Shown one piece after another: positions 25,737 through 35,981 of a stretch of 64,000 nucleotides of DNA (within the stretch, counting starts at the first letter, position 1; each line of letters starts with the position of its first letter). The notes below the pieces were generated by a model. It was not told where the DNA came from. It ran no database searches and worked only from the letters and a program-made list of their open reading frames with translations. Source of the DNA: PALSA-505 sp036502085. Its GTDB lineage: Bacteria; Actinomycetota; Actinomycetes; Streptosporangiales; Streptosporangiaceae. Position numbers and translations under genes: made by a program. The stretch covers positions 1 through 64,000 of the forward strand of contig DASXZD010000005.1 in NCBI GenBank assembly GCA_036502085.1, read 5' to 3'.

Positions 25737-28130
25737 GTGATGAAGAGGCTGGCCGCCGTGCTACTGCTCGGAGCGGCGCTGAGCGTGACCGGCGCGGCGG
25801 CCGCGGCTGCCGCCACCGTGCCAGGCGCGGCCGTGCCTGTTGCGCCCGCGCCTGTTGTCACTGTGCCTGTTGTCACTGTGCCCGCTGCGACACCAGCCGT
25901 CGCATCGGCCGCTCCGGCGGACCCGATCGTGCTGGTCGGCATCCCCGGCCTGCTCTGGACCGATGTCTCGCGGCAGGCCACACCCGCCTTGTGGCAGCTG
26001 GCTCAGGACGGCTCGCCGGGCAACCTGGTCGTGCACGCTGCCACGGCGGCCGCGCTCGCCTGCCCGGCCGACGGCTGGCTCACCCTCAACGCCGGCGCTC
26101 GCGCCAGCGCACCGCTGACCGCCGCCGGCCGCTGCCCCTCGCTGCCCGCCATCACCCTCGGCCAGGCTGCGTCCGGCCAGGCCACGTCGGGGCAGGTTAC
26201 GGTCGGCCAGCCCGTCCCGGTCAAGGTTGCGGCCATGGGCGGGCTGGTCGGCTACAACCGGCAGTTCCACTACAACCCGAACTGGGGGCTGCTGGCCAGG
26301 GCGGCCGGACCCGGCGGATGTGCCACCGCGATCGGGCCCGGTGCCGCCCTCGCGCTGGCAGGTCAGGACGGCCGGGTCGCGGGGTACCTCCCGTCGGCTG
26401 CCGGTGCCGGGCCGGCCGACTTTGCCCGGTGCCCGTTCACCGTGGTGGACCTCGGCGCGCTGCCCGCAGCCCGGCTGGCCAGAGCCGCCGCGATCAGGGC
26501 CGACGACCGTGCGGTGGGCGGCATCCGGGCCGGCCTGCCGCCCGGCGCCACGCTCGTGGTTGCCGCACCCGCCGACGGGGTCAGGCCGCACCTGCACCCG
26601 CTCATCGTGGACGGCCCAGGGTACGGCGCCGGCCTGCTGGACTCGGCCTCCACCCGGCAGCCTGGCCTGACCCAGCTCACCGACCTGACCCGGACGCTGC
26701 TCGGCTGGCACGGCGTGCGCGTGCCGTCGGACGCGGTCGGCTCGCCGATCACCCGGGCCGCCCGGGGCAGCCTGGCCGGCGCGATCCGCGGCCTGGTCGG
26801 GCAGGACACCGCGGCGCAGGTTTACGCCGGCACGTTCGGCTGGTTCTTCGCCGCGTACGGCATCGTCGACGGGGTGGCGTTCGGGGCGATCGGGCTGCTG
26901 CTGCGCGGCCGCCAGCCGGGACGGCGCCGCCAGCGGGCCGCGCTGTGGCGGCTGGCCGGCACGCTCGCCGTGGCCGTCCCGGCCGCGAGCTACCTGGCTA
27001 GCGTGGTCTCCTGGTGGCTGCTGCCGCACCCGGCGATCTGGCTGTACGGGCTGACAGCGGCCTGGACCGCGGTGATCGGCGGTCTCGCCCTGGCCGGCCC
27101 GTGGCGACGGGATCCGCTCGGCCCGCTCGGCCTGGCCGCGGCGGTGGCCGCGGCGGTGATCGCGGTGGACGTGGCCACCGGGTCACGGCTGCAGCTGGGC
27201 ACGCCGTTCGGCCTGTCCGCCGTGGTGGCGGGCCGGTTCTACGGAATCGGCAACAACGCGGTCGTCATCTACGCCACCGCCGGCATCTTCGCCGCGGCCT
27301 GGCTGGCCATGACCGTCCGCCGCCGCGCTACCGGGGCCGACCCCGCCGCCGGGCGGCCTGATCAAGCCGCAGCATCGTCCGGCGGGCCGCACGCATCATC
27401 CGGCGGTCTGCCGGCGCCGTCCGGCGGTCTGTCCGCGCTGTCTGGCGGGCCGTCCGCGCCGGGGGGGAACAGGCGCGCGGTGCTGGCCGCGGCGGCAGTG
27501 GGGGTTGCCGTCGTGGCCGTGTCCGGCTGGCCTGGCTTCGGCGCGAAGGTCGGCGGCACGTTCGCGATGGTGCCCGGCTTCCTGATCCTGCTGATGGGCG
27601 TGGCCGGCGTGAAGATAACCGCGCGCCGCGCGGCCGCCGCCGCGGTGTGCGGCGCCGCCCTGGTCGTCGCGTTCTCGGTCGTCAACTACCTCATCCCGGC
27701 GACCGGCGCGTCCGACATCGGCGGCTTCTTCGGCCAGGTGCTGCACGGCGGGGCCGGCGGCACGCTGTCGCGAAAGGTCGGCTCCAACGTCGGGTCGCTG
27801 ACGGTCAGCGCATACGCCCTGATCGTGCCGCCGGTGGTCATCGTGGCCGGGCTGATGCTGCTGCGGCCCTCCTGGTTCGCACTCAAGACGCTGCCCCGCG
27901 CCTGGGCGGCCCGCCCGCTGCTGCGCGTCACGCTGGCCGCCATCTGGCTGGTCGCGGTGCTCAGCTGGTTCGCCGAAGACTCCGGGGTGACCGTGGTCGC
28001 CTCGGCGCTGCCGTTTGCGCTGCCGCTCGCGATCGCCGCCGCCGCAGCGGCCTCCTACCCCGGGCGGGAGCAGCCTGTGGCCGCGGTTGGCGGGCCGGCC
28101 CGGCAGGCTATCGTGGATTCCCCGCCGTGA
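25737..28130 (+). CDS. Large integral membrane protein, N-terminal extracytoplasmic domain
   Basis: A 797-aa protein with a signal peptide (1-30), an extracytoplasmic domain (about 60-370; PIVLVGIPGLLWTDVS, reminiscent of alkaline-phosphatase-superfamily domains) and about nine to ten helices afterwards. One cytoplasmic or loop linker (27355-27470) is a tandem SSGG/PSGGL repeat. TACGTT (25725-25730) lies 6 bp before the GTG, so the transcript is probably leaderless. The codon after GTG is ATG, so either may start. It is followed by plsC after 28 bp. Function unknown; a lipid or envelope role is a guess from context. Confidence 0.75.
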   Translation: MMKRLAAVLLLGAALSVTGAAAAAAATVPGAAVPVAPAPVVTVPVVTVPAATPAVASAAPADPIVLVGIPGLLWTDVSRQATPALWQLAQDGSPGNLVVHAATAAALACPADGWLTLNAGARASAPLTAAGRCPSLPAITLGQAASGQATSGQVTVGQPVPVKVAAMGGLVGYNRQFHYNPNWGLLARAAGPGGCATAIGPGAALALAGQDGRVAGYLPSAAGAGPADFARCPFTVVDLGALPAARLARAAAIRADDRAVGGIRAGLPPGATLVVAAPADGVRPHLHPLIVDGPGYGAGLLDSASTRQPGLTQLTDLTRTLLGWHGVRVPSDAVGSPITRAARGSLAGAIRGLVGQDTAAQVYAGTFGWFFAAYGIVDGVAFGAIGLLLRGRQPGRRRQRAALWRLAGTLAVAVPAASYLASVVSWWLLPHPAIWLYGLTAAWTAVIGGLALAGPWRRDPLGPLGLAAAVAAAVIAVDVATGSRLQLGTPFGLSAVVAGRFYGIGNNAVVIYATAGIFAAAWLAMTVRRRATGADPAAGRPDQAAASSGGPHASSGGLPAPSGGLSALSGGPSAPGGNRRAVLAAAAVGVAVVAVSGWPGFGAKVGGTFAMVPGFLILLMGVAGVKITARRAAAAAVCGAALVVAFSVVNYLIPATGASDIGGFFGQVLHGGAGGTLSRKVGSNVGSLTVSAYALIVPPVVIVAGLMLLRPSWFALKTLPRAWAARPLLRVTLAAIWLVAVLSWFAEDSGVTVVASALPFALPLAIAAAAAASYPGREQPVAAVGGPARQAIVDSPP

Positions 28131-28158
28131 GCCGGCCGGAATCCGCAGAGGAGCATGC

Positions 28159-28854
28159 GTGCAGTATTCGGTCTCGAGGACCCTGGCCGGCCCGCTGCTG
28201 AAGGCATTCTGCCGGCCGCAGATCTCCGGCACGGAGCACGTGCCCGCCTCGGGCGGCGCCATCCTCGCGTCCAACCACCTGTCGATCGTCGACTCGATCT
28301 ACCTGCCGCTGATGCTGGAGCGGCCGGTCACCTTCGCCGCCAAGTCGGAGTACTTCACCGGCACCAGGCCGCTGGACCGGTTCGCCGGCGCCTATCTGCG
28401 GGCCACCAAGCAGCTGGCGGTGGACAGGACCGGGCCCAGGGCCGCCCAGGACATGCTGGCGGCCGCCCTGGACCTGCTGCGCGGCGGTGACCTGTTCGGC
28501 ATCTACCCGGAGGGCACCAGGTCGCCGGACGGGCGGCTGTACCGGGGCCGGATCGGCGTCGGCTGGCTCGTGGTTAACTCCGGCCTGCCGGTGATCCCGG
28601 TCGCGATGTCCGGCACCGACCGCGTGCTGGCCCCCGGACAGAAGATCCCGCACCCGGCCCGCATCGAGATCACCATCGGCGAGCCGCTGACCTTTGGCCC
28701 CGAGGTACTGGCCGGACCCAGTGCCAAGGCGCGGCGGGTGATCACCGACGAGGTGATGCAGGCCATCCAGAAGCTGTCCGGCCAGGAGTACGTGCCGATC
28801 TACGCGACCACGCGCAAGGAGGAACTGGCGGCCGAGGCCGCCGCCGGACGCTAG
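28159..28854 (+). CDS. 1-acyl-sn-glycerol-3-phosphate acyltransferase (PlsC family)
   Basis: A 231-aa acyltransferase with SNHLSIVDS (HX4D catalytic motif, about residues 39-45), YPEGTRSPDG (glycerol-phosphate-binding motif) and VIPVAMSGT. It should acylate lysophosphatidate at the membrane in phospholipid synthesis. GTG at 28159 has AGAGGAG 5 nt upstream. It lies 28 bp after the large membrane-protein gene and is likely co-transcribed. Length is typical for actinobacterial PlsC paralogues. Confidence 0.9.
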   Translation: MQYSVSRTLAGPLLKAFCRPQISGTEHVPASGGAILASNHLSIVDSIYLPLMLERPVTFAAKSEYFTGTRPLDRFAGAYLRATKQLAVDRTGPRAAQDMLAAALDLLRGGDLFGIYPEGTRSPDGRLYRGRIGVGWLVVNSGLPVIPVAMSGTDRVLAPGQKIPHPARIEITIGEPLTFGPEVLAGPSAKARRVITDEVMQAIQKLSGQEYVPIYATTRKEELAAEAAAGR

Positions 28855-28870
28855 CACCCGGCGCGGGCGC

Positions 28871-29725
28871 TTACGGGGCTGGGGTCACCGACAGGCGGAC
28901 GTGCGCGCCGGGCGGCAGGCCCAGGCGCTCCGCGGCGTCGCCCGCGTTGACCGCTAGCGAGATCAGGCCCGCGCTGTCGGTGAACGCGACGAGCTCGCCC
29001 GGGGCGACCGATGCGAACGTCTCCAGGTACGGCAGGGTGAGCTGGCGGCGGCCGCAGCGGACCACCACGTTGGCGCCCAGGCCGATGCCCATCTGCCCGG
29101 CTTCGGACGCGGCGATAGACAGCTGGACGTTGCCGAACCTGTCCACCGACATCACCTCGCCCTCGGCCTCGCCGTCCTGCACCCGGCTGGTCGGCGCGGG
29201 CAGGCTCACCAGGTCGGCGATGTCGATCTCGTCGCCGACCGCGGCGATGTCGGTGCCGGTGAGCAGGTGCGCGGCTACTGGGGTGAAGATGTCCCGGCCG
29301 TGGAACGTCGGCGCCACCGGGTGCAGCCACAGCTCGCCGTTGGTGAGCTGGTACGCGCTCTTGGCCCCGCCCGCCGCGGCCACCGCCCAGGACAGCAGGC
29401 CGTTATCGGGCCCGATGAACACCCCCTCGGCGGCGCTGATCGCGACCGGCCGCCGCGCGGTGCCGACGCCAGGGTCGACGACCGCGACGTGCACGCCGGG
29501 CGGCAGGTACGGGATCGTCTGCGCGAGCACGGCGGCGCCGCGCCGGACGTCGCCCGGCGGCACCAGGTGCGTGATGTCGATCACCGGCACCCCGGGCGCG
29601 ATCCGGGCCGCCACTCCGTGGCAGGCCGCGACGAATCCGTCCTCCAGGCCGTAATCGGTAAGGAACGTCAGGCAGTCAAATGAGGCCACGAAGGGTGAGC
29701 GTACGTGGTCGGCGGCTCCAGGCAT
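28871..29725 (-). CDS. SAM hydroxide adenosyltransferase (DUF62 family)
   Basis: About 284 aa. The family hydrolyses S-adenosylmethionine to adenosine and methionine with an activated water; fluorinase and chlorinase are relatives. Motifs present are LTFLTDYGLEDGFVA, VPVIDITHLVPPGDVR, VVDPGVGTARRP, FIGPDNGLLSW, FHGRDIFTPVAA and the C-terminal SVDRFGNVQLSI. The start is chosen at ATG 29725; a GTG closer to the conserved region (about 29690) is possible. It converges on plsC and is divergent from the DUF3263 gene. Confidence 0.9.
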   Translation of the reverse strand: MPGAADHVRSPFVASFDCLTFLTDYGLEDGFVAACHGVAARIAPGVPVIDITHLVPPGDVRRGAAVLAQTIPYLPPGVHVAVVDPGVGTARRPVAISAAEGVFIGPDNGLLSWAVAAAGGAKSAYQLTNGELWLHPVAPTFHGRDIFTPVAAHLLTGTDIAAVGDEIDIADLVSLPAPTSRVQDGEAEGEVMSVDRFGNVQLSIAASEAGQMGIGLGANVVVRCGRRQLTLPYLETFASVAPGELVAFTDSAGLISLAVNAGDAAERLGLPPGAHVRLSVTPAP

Positions 29726-29803
29726 AGACCGAGCCGGCGTCAAACCCCTCTGGCCGGGCACCGCCTACCATGGGTTGGCCCGGTGCAGACCGCTGGAGGT
29801 GGC

Positions 29804-30061
29804 ATGGCGCTGGCTGAGCGTGACGTGCGCATCCTGGCGTTCGAGCGCCGGGTATGGCGCAATCAGGGCGCGAAGGAACTCGAGATCCGGGAGAGCTTCG
29901 CGATCTCGGCGACCCGGTACTACCAGCTGCTCAACGAGCTGATCGACCGGCCCGAGGCGATCGAGTACGACCCGCTCCTGGTCAAGCGGCTACGGGCCAG
30001 GCGTGCAAAGCGGGCAGGCCGGCGATCCGTGCGTTCGGCAGATCCTGAAGAACGAAGCTGA
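29804..30061 (+). CDS. DUF3263 protein (small helix-turn-helix-like)
   Basis: An 85-aa actinobacterial DUF3263 protein with the conserved ILAFERRVWRNQGAKE and ATRYYQLLNELIDRPEA segments and a basic C-terminus. The fold looks like a small sigma-region-4/HTH, and a DNA-binding role is plausible but unproven. CTGGAGG precedes the ATG at 29804. In other actinomycetes it is also found near otsA; here it converges on that gene. Confidence 0.88.
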   Translation: MALAERDVRILAFERRVWRNQGAKELEIRESFAISATRYYQLLNELIDRPEAIEYDPLLVKRLRARRAKRAGRRSVRSADPEERS

Positions 30062-30087
30062 CGTTCCGGCCGGGTTACGGCCGTGCG

Positions 30088-31569
30088 CTAGCCGAGCGCC
30101 GCAAGCTGGTCGGCGAGCCATTGCTGCGGCGGTAGCGCACCGCCGGCCTGCGCCAGCGCGGCGCACCGCCGGGCGCGTTCCGGCTGCGGCATCATCAGCC
30201 CCTCGTACATTGCGTGCGCGGTCGCGGCCACGTCGTAGGGGTTGACGACCAGGGCGTGGCGGCCCAGCTCGGCGCAGGCGCCGGCCTCGCGGGACAGCAC
30301 GAGCGCGCAGCCGCGTTCGGACAGGATCGGCACCTCCTTGGCGACCAGGTTCATCCCGTCCCTGATCGGGTTGACCACGGCCACGTCGGCCAGCCGGTAG
30401 GCGGCCAGCGAGCGGGCGTAGTCGTCCCTGACCTCCAGGGTCAGTGGATCCCAGCCCGGCGTGCCGAATTCGTCGCGGATCTGGCGGGCGATCCGCTGCA
30501 CGCTCTCGGTGTACTCGCGGTATTGCGGCAGGTCCTGCCGGGACCGGTAGGCGAAGGCCAGGTGGACGACGCGCCCGTGCAGCTCGGGATGGGCCGACAG
30601 CAGCTCGCGGTAGGCGGCCAGGCCGCGCACGATGTTCTTGGACAGTTCTGTCCGGTCGATCCGGACGATCAGCCGGCAGCCGTTCGCCGCCTCGGTCAGC
30701 GCGGCCACGTGCCGCTCGACATCCGGCTGGGCGGCGCGCTGCCGCAGGTCGGCCGCGTCCACGCCGAGCGCGTGCACGCCGACGTCGCAGCGATGGCCGC
30801 GGTAACTGACCTGCCGCGCCGCCCGGTCCACCTCGGCGCCCAGGATGTCCGCGCAGCAGTCGAGGAACGCGTCGGCCCACCGCTGCGCGTGAAATCCGGC
30901 GTGATCCGCGCCCAGCATGCCCTCGAGCAGTTCGCGGCCGACGTCATCGGGCAGCATCCGGTAGTAGTCCGGCGGCGCCCAGGGCGTGTGCGAGAAGTGC
31001 GCGATCCTGATCCCTGGGCGCAGCCCGGCGAGCATGCCGGGCGCGAGGGCCAGGTGGTAGTCCTGCACCATCACCCGCGCGCCGTCGCGGTCCTCGGCGC
31101 CGCGGGCCAGCGCCGCCGCGAAGGCGCGGTTGTAGCTGCGGTAGGACTCCCACTGGCGGGCGAACTCGGACCCGAACCGCGGCTGGTTAGGCGTGTCGTA
31201 GAGCAGGTGGTGGATGAACCAGAGGGTCGAGTTCGCGACCCCGTTGTAGGCCTGGTCGTAGACGTCGGGCGCGATGTCGAGCATCTGCACGGCGGCCGGG
31301 GTGTCGTGCCCGGCGGCGTCGAGCCTGCCGTCGGGAGCCTGCTGGGCCGCGGCGCGGTCGTCGTCGCTGAGCGCTGCGCAGATCCAGAGCAGGTCGGCCG
31401 ACCCGGCCATCGCGGACAGGCCGGAGACCAGACCGCCGCCGCCGCGGCGGGCCGACAGCGAACCGCCTTCGTCCTGGCTGAACGACACCGGCCCGCGGTT
31501 CGAGGCCACGAGCACCCGGCCGAGCGCGGCCGGGCCCTGATCGTCGGGGTGATCCGAATCCTGGCTCAT
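30088..31569 (-). CDS. otsA: Trehalose-6-phosphate synthase (GT20)
   Basis: A 493-aa GT-B enzyme making trehalose 6-phosphate from UDP-glucose and glucose 6-phosphate. It has VLVASNRGPV at the N-terminus, WFIHHLLYD, VMVQDYHLALAPGML, RIAHFSHTPWAPPDYY, RIDRTELSKNIVRGL and the nucleotide-sugar loop NPIRDGMNLVAKE. It protects against osmotic and desiccation stress. ATG at 31569 is selected because the conserved domain starts about 18 residues later; the upstream in-frame extension to 31671 is basic and unconserved. No trehalose phosphatase gene is adjacent. Confidence 0.93.
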   Translation of the reverse strand: MSQDSDHPDDQGPAALGRVLVASNRGPVSFSQDEGGSLSARRGGGGLVSGLSAMAGSADLLWICAALSDDDRAAAQQAPDGRLDAAGHDTPAAVQMLDIAPDVYDQAYNGVANSTLWFIHHLLYDTPNQPRFGSEFARQWESYRSYNRAFAAALARGAEDRDGARVMVQDYHLALAPGMLAGLRPGIRIAHFSHTPWAPPDYYRMLPDDVGRELLEGMLGADHAGFHAQRWADAFLDCCADILGAEVDRAARQVSYRGHRCDVGVHALGVDAADLRQRAAQPDVERHVAALTEAANGCRLIVRIDRTELSKNIVRGLAAYRELLSAHPELHGRVVHLAFAYRSRQDLPQYREYTESVQRIARQIRDEFGTPGWDPLTLEVRDDYARSLAAYRLADVAVVNPIRDGMNLVAKEVPILSERGCALVLSREAGACAELGRHALVVNPYDVAATAHAMYEGLMMPQPERARRCAALAQAGGALPPQQWLADQLAALG

Positions 31570-31769
31570 GGCCCGCCAGGGTAGCCGGTGGGCGCGCGGT
31601 GCCGTCCGGTCAGCCTGGCCGTTCCGCCGAGCAGCCGCGCCGATCAGATAAAATACGTCGCACAACTTCATATTGAGGCTTGTTCACAACCCAGTCGACG
31701 GATCAGCGCAGCCGCAGGTCAACCGGGCTGACGCTGATGATCAATTGAGGTTCTGAATAGGTCTCATCG

Positions 31770-31927
31770 CTCATCCAGAGGGGTGGAGGGATCGGCCCTG
31801 TGAAGCCCCGGCAACCATCATGGATGCGTTTGCTCGCCCTGAGGAGCGGCTCTGCCGCCTGACCAGGCCAGCCCGTGACAGGTGCCAAGTCCGGCCCGCG
31901 GCCAGGGTGGCCGCAGGGAAAGATGGG
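31770..31927 (+). promoter_or_regulatory. S-box (SAM-I type) riboswitch aptamer upstream of thrC
   Basis: The conserved core is legible: P1 5' strand CTCATC (31770-31775), AGAGGGGTGGAGGGA (31777-31791), the GGCCC..GTGAAGCCCCGGCAACC block (about 31794-31816), GGTGCCAAGTCCGGC (31881-31895), and P1 3' strand GATGGG (31922-31927), which pairs with CTCATC. The thrC ribosome-binding site GAGGA (31932-31936) begins only 5 nt after P1. This suggests control of translation initiation, with binding of S-adenosylmethionine shutting the gene off. Confidence 0.88.
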
Positions 31928-31945
31928 AAGCGAGGACCTCGTCGC

Positions 31946-33175
31946 GTGAGCACACCATTCGGATACGCCACCAACCTGACTTGCCGTGAGTGCGGGCACA
32001 GCACCGATCTCGGGCCGTACTACGCGTGCGGCGAATGCTTCGGGCCGCTGGAGGTCAGCTACGATTTCCCGGCGCTGACCAGGGCCGGCATCGAATCGGG
32101 GCCGCCCAGCATCTGGCGGTACGCCAGCCTGCTGCCGGTAAGGCCCGACATCGCGCAGGCGCCGGGCACCTCGCCGGGCTGGACCCAGCTGGTCCGCGCG
32201 GACAACCTGGCGTCAGCGCTCGGCATGCGGCGCCTGTGGGTCAAGGATGACCGCGGCAACCCCACGCATTCGTTCAAGGACCGGGTGGTCGCGGTCGCGC
32301 TGGCGGCGGCGACCGAGATGGGCTTCAAGGTGCTCGCCTGCCCCTCCACCGGCAACCTGGCCAACGCGGTGGCCGCGGCGGCCGCCCGGGCCGGCATCCG
32401 CTCGGTCGTGCTGGTGCCCGCCGACCTCGAGCCGCAGAAGATCATCACGACCGCGGTGTACGGCGGCACGCTCGTCACCGTGGACGGCACCTACGACGAG
32501 GTGAACCGGCTCGCGTCTGAGCTGGCGGACGAGCACGAGGACTGGGCGTTCGTCAACGTCAACGTGCGGCCCTACTACGCCGAAGGGTCCAAGACCCTGG
32601 GCTACGAGGTGGCCGAGCAGCTCGGCTGGCGGCTGCCCGGGCAGATCGTCATCCCGATCGCGTCCGGCGCGCAGCTCACCAAGATCGACAAGGGGTTTAC
32701 CGAGCTGGCCGGGCTCGGCCTGATCGACGGCGACGGCTGGCGGGTGTTCGGGGCGCAGGCCAGCGGCTGCGCGCCGGTGGCCGCCGCGTTCGCGGCGGGC
32801 CACGACGTGATCCGGCCGGTCCGGCCCTCGACGATCGCCAAATCGCTCGCGATCGGCGACCCGGCCGACGGCCCGTACGCGCTGGACGTGGTGCGCAGGA
32901 CCGGCGGCGTGATCGCCGACGTGAGCGACGACGAGATCGTCGACTCGATCGGGCTGCTCGCCTCAACCGAGGGGATCTTCGGCGAGACCGCGGGCGGCGT
33001 GGTCGTCGGCGTGCTCAGGAAGCTGCTGGCGTCGGGCCAGCTCGACCCGGACGCCGAGACCGTGATCATCAACTCGGGTGACGGCCTGAAGACGCTGGAC
33101 GCGGTGGCCGGCAGCGTGCGCCCGCCCGGCCCCATCCGCCCCACGCTCGACGCCTTCAGGAAGGCGGGGCTGTAA
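31946..33175 (+). CDS. thrC: Threonine synthase (PLP-dependent), SAM-riboswitch controlled
   Basis: A 409-aa fold-type II PLP enzyme with an N-terminal zinc-ribbon-like head (TCRECGHSTDL, YACGECFGPLEVSYDF). NPTHSFKDR holds the PLP lysine, and CPSTGNLANAVAA is the phosphate-binding loop. The classical reaction is O-phosphohomoserine to threonine. GTG at 31946 follows GAGGA by 9 nt, immediately downstream of an S-box aptamer, so a sulfur or methionine signal governs it. The order otsA-thrC-csp-groEL resembles Streptomyces. A role beyond threonine, in methionine-related chemistry, is possible. Confidence 0.88.
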   Translation: MSTPFGYATNLTCRECGHSTDLGPYYACGECFGPLEVSYDFPALTRAGIESGPPSIWRYASLLPVRPDIAQAPGTSPGWTQLVRADNLASALGMRRLWVKDDRGNPTHSFKDRVVAVALAAATEMGFKVLACPSTGNLANAVAAAAARAGIRSVVLVPADLEPQKIITTAVYGGTLVTVDGTYDEVNRLASELADEHEDWAFVNVNVRPYYAEGSKTLGYEVAEQLGWRLPGQIVIPIASGAQLTKIDKGFTELAGLGLIDGDGWRVFGAQASGCAPVAAAFAAGHDVIRPVRPSTIAKSLAIGDPADGPYALDVVRRTGGVIADVSDDEIVDSIGLLASTEGIFGETAGGVVVGVLRKLLASGQLDPDAETVIINSGDGLKTLDAVAGSVRPPGPIRPTLDAFRKAGL

Positions 33176-33202
33176 TGAGCCAGCCTGTTCAGGGGCTCGA
33201 CA

Positions 33203-33252
33203 CGCCTGTCCCAGCAGGCGCACAAGTCTCCGTAATCCCTGCCGTAGCAGGC
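33203..33252 (+). terminator. Two short GC hairpins after thrC
   Basis: CGCCTG/CAGGCG (33203-33220, 6-nt loop) is followed by CCTGC/GCAGG with a CGTA tetraloop (33238-33251). No T-tract is present; this is a likely transcript end for thrC. The remainder of the 328-bp gap up to 33503 holds no gene and presumably the csp promoter and leader. Confidence 0.4.
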
Positions 33253-33503
33253 GGATAGGCTCCGCGCCGGGCTCGCGTCCCCGGGCCGGCGCCGCGGCCG
33301 GCCGCGGACCTCCCCGGCTGTTATCGCTGAGTAGCCGTTCCGGTCTCTCACGGCACAAGGTAAGGTCGTGTCCGGTCGCTGTCGGCTCCGCGGGCGTGCC
33401 CGGTTCTGCCAGGCCTGCCCGTTCCCGCTCCGCGATCAACGGGCCCTGCAGTCGCAAGGGTGGGGCCTGATAAGCATGAGCACAGTTTAGGGAGTTGTTG
33501 GGA

Positions 33504-33704
33504 ATGGCTCAGGGCACCGTCAAGTGGTTCAACGCGGACAAGGGCTACGGCTTTATCGCGGTCGACGGTGGCAGGGACGTCTTCGTCCACTTCTCGGCCA
33601 TCCAGTCGGATGGCTATCGCACCCTCGAGGAGGGACAGCGGGTCGAATTCGAAATCACGCAGAGTGACCGGGGTCCGCAGGCGGACGCCGTGCGCACTCT
33701 GTGA
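33504..33704 (+). CDS. Cold-shock protein (CspA family)
   Basis: A 66-aa single cold-shock domain. RNP1-like KGYGFIAV and RNP2-like VFVHFSAI are intact; it binds single-stranded RNA and DNA and acts as an RNA chaperone. The ATG at 33504 has AGGGAG nine bases upstream. It is monocistronic, with a strong hairpin after it. Length matches Streptomyces SC 7.0 proteins. Confidence 0.95.
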   Translation: MAQGTVKWFNADKGYGFIAVDGGRDVFVHFSAIQSDGYRTLEEGQRVEFEITQSDRGPQADAVRTL

Positions 33705-33723
33705 GAGCGTTCTAGCACAATAA

Positions 33724-33762
33724 GCGGCCCGGCTCGGTCAGCTGACTCGGCCGGGTCGCTTC
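33724..33762 (+). terminator. Terminator after the cold-shock gene
   Basis: GCGGCCCGGC (33724-33733) pairs with GCCGGGTCGC (33750-33759) with one G-T pair, around an inner GTCAGCTGAC palindrome. TT follows. It lies 20 bp after the stop codon. Confidence 0.65.
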
Positions 33763-33989
33763 ATCACTGCCGGGCCGTGGCGACGTGGCCCGGATGTCAC
33801 TGGCGCGGATTAGCGGGTCGGTTAGCGACCGCCTGGTGGGCAAGCCCAGTTACGGCCAGCCCGGCGTTGCCTCGATCGGCAGCCAGATTTTCGGTGTGCG
33901 CGTCGGTTGTTTCAGCCGTGCGCGTCGTACTGGCCTGGCCGGGGTCGGCCCTTCCCGCCGGGCGGTGAGCTGGGCCGCTACCCGTCTGG

Positions 33990-34016
33990 CTTGCACTCTC
34001 CCCTTGAGAGTGCTAA
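33990..34016 (+). promoter_or_regulatory. CIRCE operator 1 (HrcA site) upstream of groEL
   Basis: CTTGCACTC - 9 nt - GAGTGCTAA, the CIRCE consensus arms with the canonical 9-nt spacer. A -35-like TTGCAC (33991) and a -10-like TAAACA (34014) with a 17-bp spacer overlap it, so HrcA binding would block polymerase. The rest of 33763-33989 shows no convincing gene. Confidence 0.9.
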
Positions 34017-34024
34017 ACAAGGCG

Positions 34025-34051
34025 TTGGCACTCTCACCCCGAGAGTGACAA
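34025..34051 (+). promoter_or_regulatory. CIRCE operator 2 upstream of groEL
   Basis: TTGGCACTC - 9 nt - GAGTGACAA, a second CIRCE copy 8 bp after the first and in the same phase. The tandem pair implies tight HrcA repression at normal temperature. Confidence 0.88.
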
Positions 34052-34183
34052 CTCATACGGCGGGATTGGGGCGATGAGGTCTTCTCCGCAGCAGGAAGGG
34101 ACTGCTGGCGGACGAGGGCCCGGCCGTCGCGGGCGTCGACTTGATCCGCATCTGAGCCACAAAGTTCCGGAGGACTGGAGCCT

Positions 34184-35809
<1,626 letters not shown>

Positions 35810-35817
35810 CCACGCAA

Positions 35818-35844
35818 CCCGGCCGCCAGTGCCTGGCGGCCGGG
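35818..35844 (+). terminator. groEL terminator (12-bp perfect stem)
   Basis: CCCGGCCGCCAG (35818-35829), 3-nt loop, CTGGCGGCCGGG (35833-35844), beginning 9 bp after the groEL stop. It lacks a T-tract, as is usual in high-GC actinomycetes. Confidence 0.85.
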
Positions 35845-35910
35845 GGCAGGGCTAGCGAGTCCACCGGGTCTCAGGTCCCAGGTTTGCGTCACTGACCTGG
35901 CCACGGGCAG

Positions 35911-35943
35911 GGGCGGTTCCGCGTCGAGCGGAGCCGCCCTTTC
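35911..35943 (+). terminator. Second, T-tailed terminator hairpin
   Basis: GGGCGGTTCCGC (35911-35922) pairs over 12 bp with GCGGAGCCGCCC (35928-35939), one G-T pair, followed by TTTC. It backs up the groEL terminator before the next gene. Confidence 0.7.
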
Positions 35944-35981
35944 GCCTGCGCGGGGAGGGCACGCTGCGGGACTATCGGCCC

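Noticed and set aside
25537..25740. 67-codon frame between the STAND gene and the large membrane protein
   Set aside because: No ribosome-binding site, no recognisable composition, and it overlaps the promoter of the next gene.
31672..31769. Clear promoter for the thrC riboswitch
   Set aside because: TTGAGG and AATAGGT-like boxes are present but not correctly spaced, so no promoter is called.
33785..34048. 87-codon frame upstream of groEL
   Set aside because: It runs across both CIRCE operators and the groEL promoter; no ribosome-binding site.
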